Assembly (NCBI GenBank): GCA_964534765.1
Contig: CAZHRJ010000039.1
Coordinates: 1 to 22,415 of the forward strand
Direction: 5' to 3'
Length of the DNA: 22,415 nt
Source: CAZHRJ01 sp964534765
Lineage (GTDB): Bacteria; Lindowbacteria; 2-12-FULL-62-27
In this document: positions 21,949 to 22,415 of the stretch, in pieces
Layout: every line of letters begins with the position of its first letter
How positions within the stretch are numbered: the stretch's first letter is position 1
Notes under the pieces: generated by a model
What the model saw: only the letters and a program-made list of their open reading frames with translations
The model's database searches: none
What the model was told of the DNA's origin: nothing
Translations under genes and position numbers: made by a program

Positions 21949-22415
21949 ATGAGCATGCGCACCAGAAGGAAATCCGACGGCAGGCGGACGGCCATCCCTC
22001 CCGAATCGGAAACCGTGTAGTGGAAGGAATCCCTCGGCGAATGGAAGGAAATCGTCGAGACCGTGGCGGCCTTCGCGACGCACCGAGGCGGCCGGATTTT
22101 CGTGGGCGTCGATCGGAAAAGGGAACGCAGAACATCATCTCTCTCTGCCGCGAAGCCGGCATCCCCGCCCCGGAATTCGAGGAGACGGGATCATCCTTTA
22201 TCGTGAGGTTTCGCCGGTCGGAGAAAATGAGGACGGAGGCTGGCCCCCAAGCCACCGAACAAGTCACCCCCAAGTCACCCCCCAAGTCACCCCCCAAGTC
22301 ATCGAGGGGTTAAAGGTGGCTACTGTGGCGCCGGTTCGACGGGAAGATTTGCAGAAGGCCATGGGGATATCCGATCGAAAACACTTCCGAGTGGCGTATC
22401 TCGGACCGATGTTGA
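21949..22415 (+). pseudogene. Broken AlbA_2/ATP-binding (RecG-like) regulator gene, continuing past the window
   Basis: From ATG 21949, the reading MSMRTRR to IPPESETV stops at TAG (22018-22020). The frame resumes with WKESLGEWKEIVETVAAFA and RIFVGVDRK, the AlbA_2 (Schlafen-type) N-terminal signature; TAG sits where this family has Glu (GAG), i.e. a one-base nonsense change. After GVDRK (about 22110) the sequence jumps, in another frame, to KGTQNIISLCREAGIPAPEFEE, which belongs to the C-terminal part of such proteins. The central domain of perhaps 250 residues is missing. Then the TPQV repeat region (22261-22297) carries a third lesion, a 5-C versus 6-C run. Beyond it, frame 2 reads IEGLKVATVAPVRREDLQKAMGISDRKHFRVAYLGPML, the HTH-like end. 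The lesions together show it is not functional. Confidence 0.82.
22261..22297 (+). repeat. Tandem AAGTCACCCCC(C) repeat inside the pseudogene
   Basis: Units begin at 22261, 22272, 22284 and 22296, with spacings of 11, 12 and 12 bases. The 12-base unit encodes TPQV in frame. The first unit has five C where the others have six, which shifts the frame. Such TEQVT/TPQV repeats are typical linkers of this protein family. Confidence 0.8.

Noticed and set aside
22261..22297. Possible CRISPR-like repeat
   Set aside because: Units of 11-12 bases are contiguous with no spacers and encode a protein linker.
19219..22415. Genomic island bounded by a repeat of the tRNA-Val 3' end
   Set aside because: No second copy of the tRNA 3' end was seen within the window, and no integrase lies on that side.

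Overview
The window reads as a chromosomal segment of a GC-rich, Gram-negative (diderm) bacterium. It carries genes for heptose and Kdo activation, a lipid A-type acyltransferase and a lipopolysaccharide (LPS)-core-type glycosyltransferase, plus a complete MoxR/Bat operon. The phylum cannot be decided from the sequence alone. The block rplM-rpsI-argC-argJ is consistent with several Deltaproteobacteria-like or deep-branching diderm lineages, but that is inference.

Layout. (1) 1-612: a decayed, more AT-rich reading frame with a faint tyrosine-recombinase signature. It ends six bases from a tRNA-Thr(GGT) gene (618-690, minus) that has its own promoter. (2) 781-9176, minus: an eight-gene operon in the order moxR, DUF58 protein, Ig-like membrane protein, batA, batB, batC, batD, batE. 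Six of the seven junctions are 4-base start/stop overlaps, and a clear promoter and Shine-Dalgarno site precede moxR. The products look like a membrane/periplasmic VWA-TPR complex with its AAA+ chaperone. (3) 9348-10394, plus: a cyclic-nucleotide-binding-domain protein with an unrecognised helical C-terminal half. Its 3' end overlaps the next gene. (4) 10383-12610, minus: heptose kinase (RfaE1), then a single polypeptide fusing the heptose nucleotidyltransferase (RfaE2) to CMP-Kdo synthetase (KdsB). These enzymes make the two activated sugars of the LPS inner core. (5) 12611-12969: a gene-free regulatory region with a 13-bp inverted repeat next to a U-tract (candidate minus-strand structured RNA), a second hairpin, and the rplM promoter. 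(6) 13009-17905, plus: ribosomal proteins L13 and S9, arginine biosynthesis genes argC and argJ, an LpxL-like acyltransferase and a WaaE-like glycosyltransferase, closely packed as one probable operon. (7) 18009-19073: a class A beta-lactamase-fold serine enzyme with its own strong promoter. (8) 19219-19292: tRNA-Val(CAC), followed by phased T-tracts. (9) 19423-22415: an accessory patch. It holds a 791-residue primase-helicase of the TOTE type (minus), a small upstream ORF with a strong ribosome-binding site, and a divergent, clearly broken AlbA/Fic-independent 'RecG-like' ATP-binding regulator gene that runs off the window.

Most of the window is ordinary housekeeping DNA. The points most worth a second look are the RfaE2-KdsB fusion, the candidate RNA in 12657-12757, the stand-alone TOTE primase-helicase with its small upstream ORF, and the two decayed accessory genes, one at the left edge beside tRNA-Thr and one at the right edge.
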